A stretch of DNA of 64,000 nt from Rachycentron canadum. Taxonomy: Eukaryota; Chordata; Actinopteri; Carangiformes; Rachycentridae. Below the pieces are notes generated by a model that searched no databases, was not told where the DNA came from, and was given only the letters and a program-made list of their open reading frames with translations. The stretch covers positions 9,299,117 through 9,363,116 of the forward strand of contig CM076660.1 of the NCBI GenBank assembly GCA_038496675.1. Reading direction: 5' to 3'. Below, piece by piece: positions 60,991 to 64,000 of the stretch. Made by a program: the position numbers and the translations under genes. Position 1 is the first letter of the stretch. Every line of letters starts with the position of its first letter.

Positions 60991-63834
60991 TTTTCTGACC
61001 TTTTCTCCATGCCAACCAAAGTCATCCTCTGGGTCGATGGGTTGTCATTGTCATGCATGCAAACCACATTAAAATCTCTTCCAATATCTGACCAAGCACC
61101 TGGCCCGTGCTAAGCCGCAGAGACCAATCCGTTACCCTAACTCACCCTTAAGCTGAATTCCTATTCAGAGGCTCAGTATGACCACGTCTCCAAGCAGTCC
61201 GAACTTTCTAAAGGTGCCTTAAGTGCAGGATGAATGGGCCGCTGGAGTGTGTTTGTGCAGAGAGGAGGAGGAGAATACATGTACAGTATGTGCAAAGAAG
61301 TCATATAATTAATGTCCTCAAGTAGCGGTCAAGCTGTATAGGGCCTCATAGTTGGCTTTTATCTAGTGGTGGCTGAGCACGCTTGTCCTTGAAAACTAAG
61401 ACAATGACCTGATTGAGATGCAGTGACAGAAACTAGTTTGTTCACTGTGAAATTCTCTGAGCTGGAGAATAAGCAGATCTTGGATGGATTATGTCAAGAT
61501 AATGGAATCATTCAGATCGAAAATGGAAGAGGACAGTTTAGCCATAATCACATCTTCTGTCTGAGTTTCTCTCTCTTTCGCTCTCTCTTTCTGCCTTACT
61601 CTACCCCAATCTCTCATTTTCTTCCCACCGTTCTGAAAGTGTGCACACAAACACACGCGTCTTTCTCCCTTTACTGTTCGGTGCTATTATTATTTTCTGT
61701 GAATTCCTGATGTGGCAACGTGGAACGGAACCTGCATAGAAAGCAGTCTCCAATTAGGATGTCTCTTTTCGTGTTGAGACACTGCGCTGAATATGAAAGG
61801 GGGAGAGAATGCATGAATAAGGAGGTGGTGAGCCGAGTCCGACAACATGCACATTCTTGAACTGACACACTATGGTGCACGCAAGGGATGCGCACAAATA
61901 CACATTGTTTCACATGCTTAGCTTTAACTTAGTCTTGACCTAAATGCCCACTGCCTTCCTCACCACCCTTCTGTTCACCGCCAAGGCTATTGGAATATAA
62001 AATCCCTGTATCATTTGCAATGGAGAAGCTATAAAACATTAAAGCAGCTTTTCCAGATGTATCCATAGTGCAGGTGTAAGAGTGCAAATTAAAATAGTTT
62101 ATCTTGGAGGGTGCCTTCTATAAAGCAGATAGTAAAAGCTGGAGGTGAGATAAAAATTATTTCCACCCCAGGTACTGTAAAATCAATGAAGTTTAAAAAA
62201 AATTAAATAAATAAATTGTGATTGTAAGAGCTGGTGCAGTTTAATTTCCTCTACTGGGACCTGATGGGAGCAGCGCTGAAGCTTCAAAATGCTGCTGGAA
62301 ATTATAGATCATGCTGATTGGAGATGTAGTTCTCAAACTTTCCTCTTTTTCTCTACTGGTTTTGTCTGTTTCCTTCTATCTGTAAACTTTAATTTAGAGT
62401 ACAACATCCCCACATATGATAAAATAGAGCTGAAACCAGCAGGTACTAAGATTGATGTTTATCTGGCGGCGTCTTTTGTTATTATTGTTATTACTATCAC
62501 GTCTTCTTTTCCTGGCACTGGCCTCATGCGCGGTTTCTCTGAGTCAGACAAAATCATCCGTTAAAACCTCTACGGGGCTTTTCTACATGGTCGAAATATA
62601 TACCAGCCAGCCAGGCAGAGCAAGGGGGATTTGGCTGTATTCACAGTCGTGGGGGGGAAAGAAAAGCAAAGGGAGCCAACTGGGGAAAGACAATAACTCA
62701 GAACCTGCCAGAATCATTCTTAGAGGCCTCTTCCCTCCCTAATTCCCCTGGGTGGAGGTGTACTTAGTCGCTAAAGCTTCCTGGCCATGTATCATGGAGG
62801 CTTTGGCCTTTTAGCATGGCCTTCCACTGCAACAGAAGCAGATTTAGAAGTCTGCAGTGGGACACCCCCCCCCACCCCTATGATACATATACATACATAA
62901 CCTGAAGTGCACCTGCAGCAACAGAGGATCACTGAGCTCAAAATGCACTGCCCTCATATTTGTTGTGTTTGGTCCAGCCACTCTTATGTCTGACCAAATT
63001 TGAACCAAATTTCCCGACATTTCTGCAAAGGAAAAATGTCCATTCACGTCCATTTCCATCCATTGCCTGTATGTGAACCCATTGAGATGAGCAGCTGAAG
63101 CTAACTCTCCAGTTGGGCACCATTAAACTATTGTGAGAGCACACCAAGTGGATGTGATTAAAGTGATTAAAAGTCAAATCAGTCAAACTTCAAATGATGG
63201 AAAACATTGTAAAAAACATGATGGAAATACTACATAAAATGAACCCAAAAACAGGTGGATGGAAGCCTCGCCTGTTGAACCATGAATCCACAAAAAAACA
63301 GCTGCATTTATGTTTTCAAGGTTTTTTTCTGGTTATGAATTCACCTGAAACACGACTGACTGAGATGGTAACCACGGTAACCAGTATCTAGTGTAGCCCC
63401 TTATTTTTCATCCAAACACTAGTTGGTGAGAAGAGTCATAGTTGGCAAAGTTTGGTTGGAGTAAAAACTGGAGACACTCGAGTCAGTCAGTCTGACAGTG
63501 GTTGTTTACATGGCTGGTCCCTGCTGTTATGAAATAGTAATGTGTCTGAACATCTTAAGTTCACCTAACTGGTCATATTTAATAATAAAATCCTGAGAAA
63601 TATCTGCAGGAAGTTATTAGTTGACAGTACCTCAACATTAAACAAAAGAACAGCAGTACAAGTAGTACAAGCTGTCGGAATTAATGCAAAAAAGATGATG
63701 TGATGTTTTTGTTCTATTGATTGATTTGGTGCAGAGGAAAAATAAGTGATCGTAAAGACAAATATACACACTATATAATAATAATAATGAAAACAGGGAG
63801 GCCTTGTACTGGGGGAAAAAAAAAAAACAGAAAA

Positions 63835-63857
63835 AGGCCTGTTTCTAATACAGGCCT
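63835..63857. other. small hairpin, aggcctg/caggcct
   Basis: Seven-base arms aggcctg and caggcct are separated by nine bases (tttctaata), and aggcctgttt recurs directly afterwards. The phrase resembles a dispersed fish repeat end, but too little is present to assign. Confidence 0.4.
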
Positions 63858-64000
63858 GTTTTTGAGTAGAGGTGGTAACTGCTTTACAATTTATGTCACA
63901 GCAGACCCATCAGACAGTGTTAGAAGATGCGAAACATCAAATATAATTAAAATAAATATAATTAAGAATGTGGGGATGTTTTGAATGAACAGTGATGGTC

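Larger units (their letters stand above)
58282..64000. other. non-coding stretch, no gene recognised
   Basis: No gene is supported. The stretch contains the perfect palindrome at 58,474, a short GT run at 59,373, a pyrimidine-rich tract at about 60,780-60,990, a C-run at about 62,864-62,873 and a small hairpin at 63,835. Frames at 58,319-58,564 and 62,289-62,742 have no recognisable domain. Confidence 0.5.

Noticed and set aside
62289..62742. Two overlapping frames with hydrophobic segments
   Set aside because: The hydrophobic part is a translated ATT-rich stretch. There is no domain, and the two frames conflict with each other.

Overview
The window looks like non-coding DNA, intergenic or from a very long intron, of a vertebrate and most likely a ray-finned (teleost) fish. 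The sequence is AT-rich and has long GT/CA, TA and AAT microsatellites. It also carries decayed copies of repeats familiar from fish genomes: a Tc1-family transposon, other Tc1-type ends, an L2-like LINE reverse-transcriptase scrap, a SINE-like tail, and several dispersed families whose names I cannot give from memory. I found no intact protein-coding gene, rRNA, tRNA, CRISPR array or bacterial-type operon. The open frames present are short, mostly below 130 codons. The longer ones fall in simple repeats, in runs of N, or on the purine-rich strand of low-complexity tracts.

Layout. Positions 1-14,600 are mostly featureless AT-rich DNA with a few simple repeats, a fragment of a dispersed repeat (12,875) and two adjacent small hairpins (12,987). 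At 14,647-14,866 a long GT repeat runs into a 99-base gap. At 15,330-15,600 there is a tandemly organised dispersed repeat, followed by about 600 bp of pyrimidine-rich DNA. A Tc1-type terminal repeat lies at 18,581 and a near-perfect foldback element with Tc1-type ends at 27,543. Between 32 and 41 kb are a LINE tail remnant (32,376), two separated parts of one dispersed family (34,023 and 40,905), a SINE-like remnant (35,095) and the main feature, a degenerate Tc1-family element at about 37,062-38,580. A second gap of 377 bases lies inside a TA repeat at 42,677. The LINE reverse-transcriptase fragment is at 44,087. Another dispersed repeat in reverse orientation is at 51,150. A probable non-autonomous DNA transposon of about 850 bp is at 57,427-58,281.

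The Tc1 element's transposase is broken by stops and frameshifts. It lacks the first catalytic aspartate, and 38 codons separate its second and third catalytic residues, more than the classical 34. This suggests a DD38E-type relative of Tc1. No set of genes here works together; the only functional theme visible is past transposition. A few CpG-dense patches and hairpins are flagged as possible regulatory sequence, with low confidence. Dispersed-repeat calls rest on my memory of recurrent fish sequences and need a repeat-library search.
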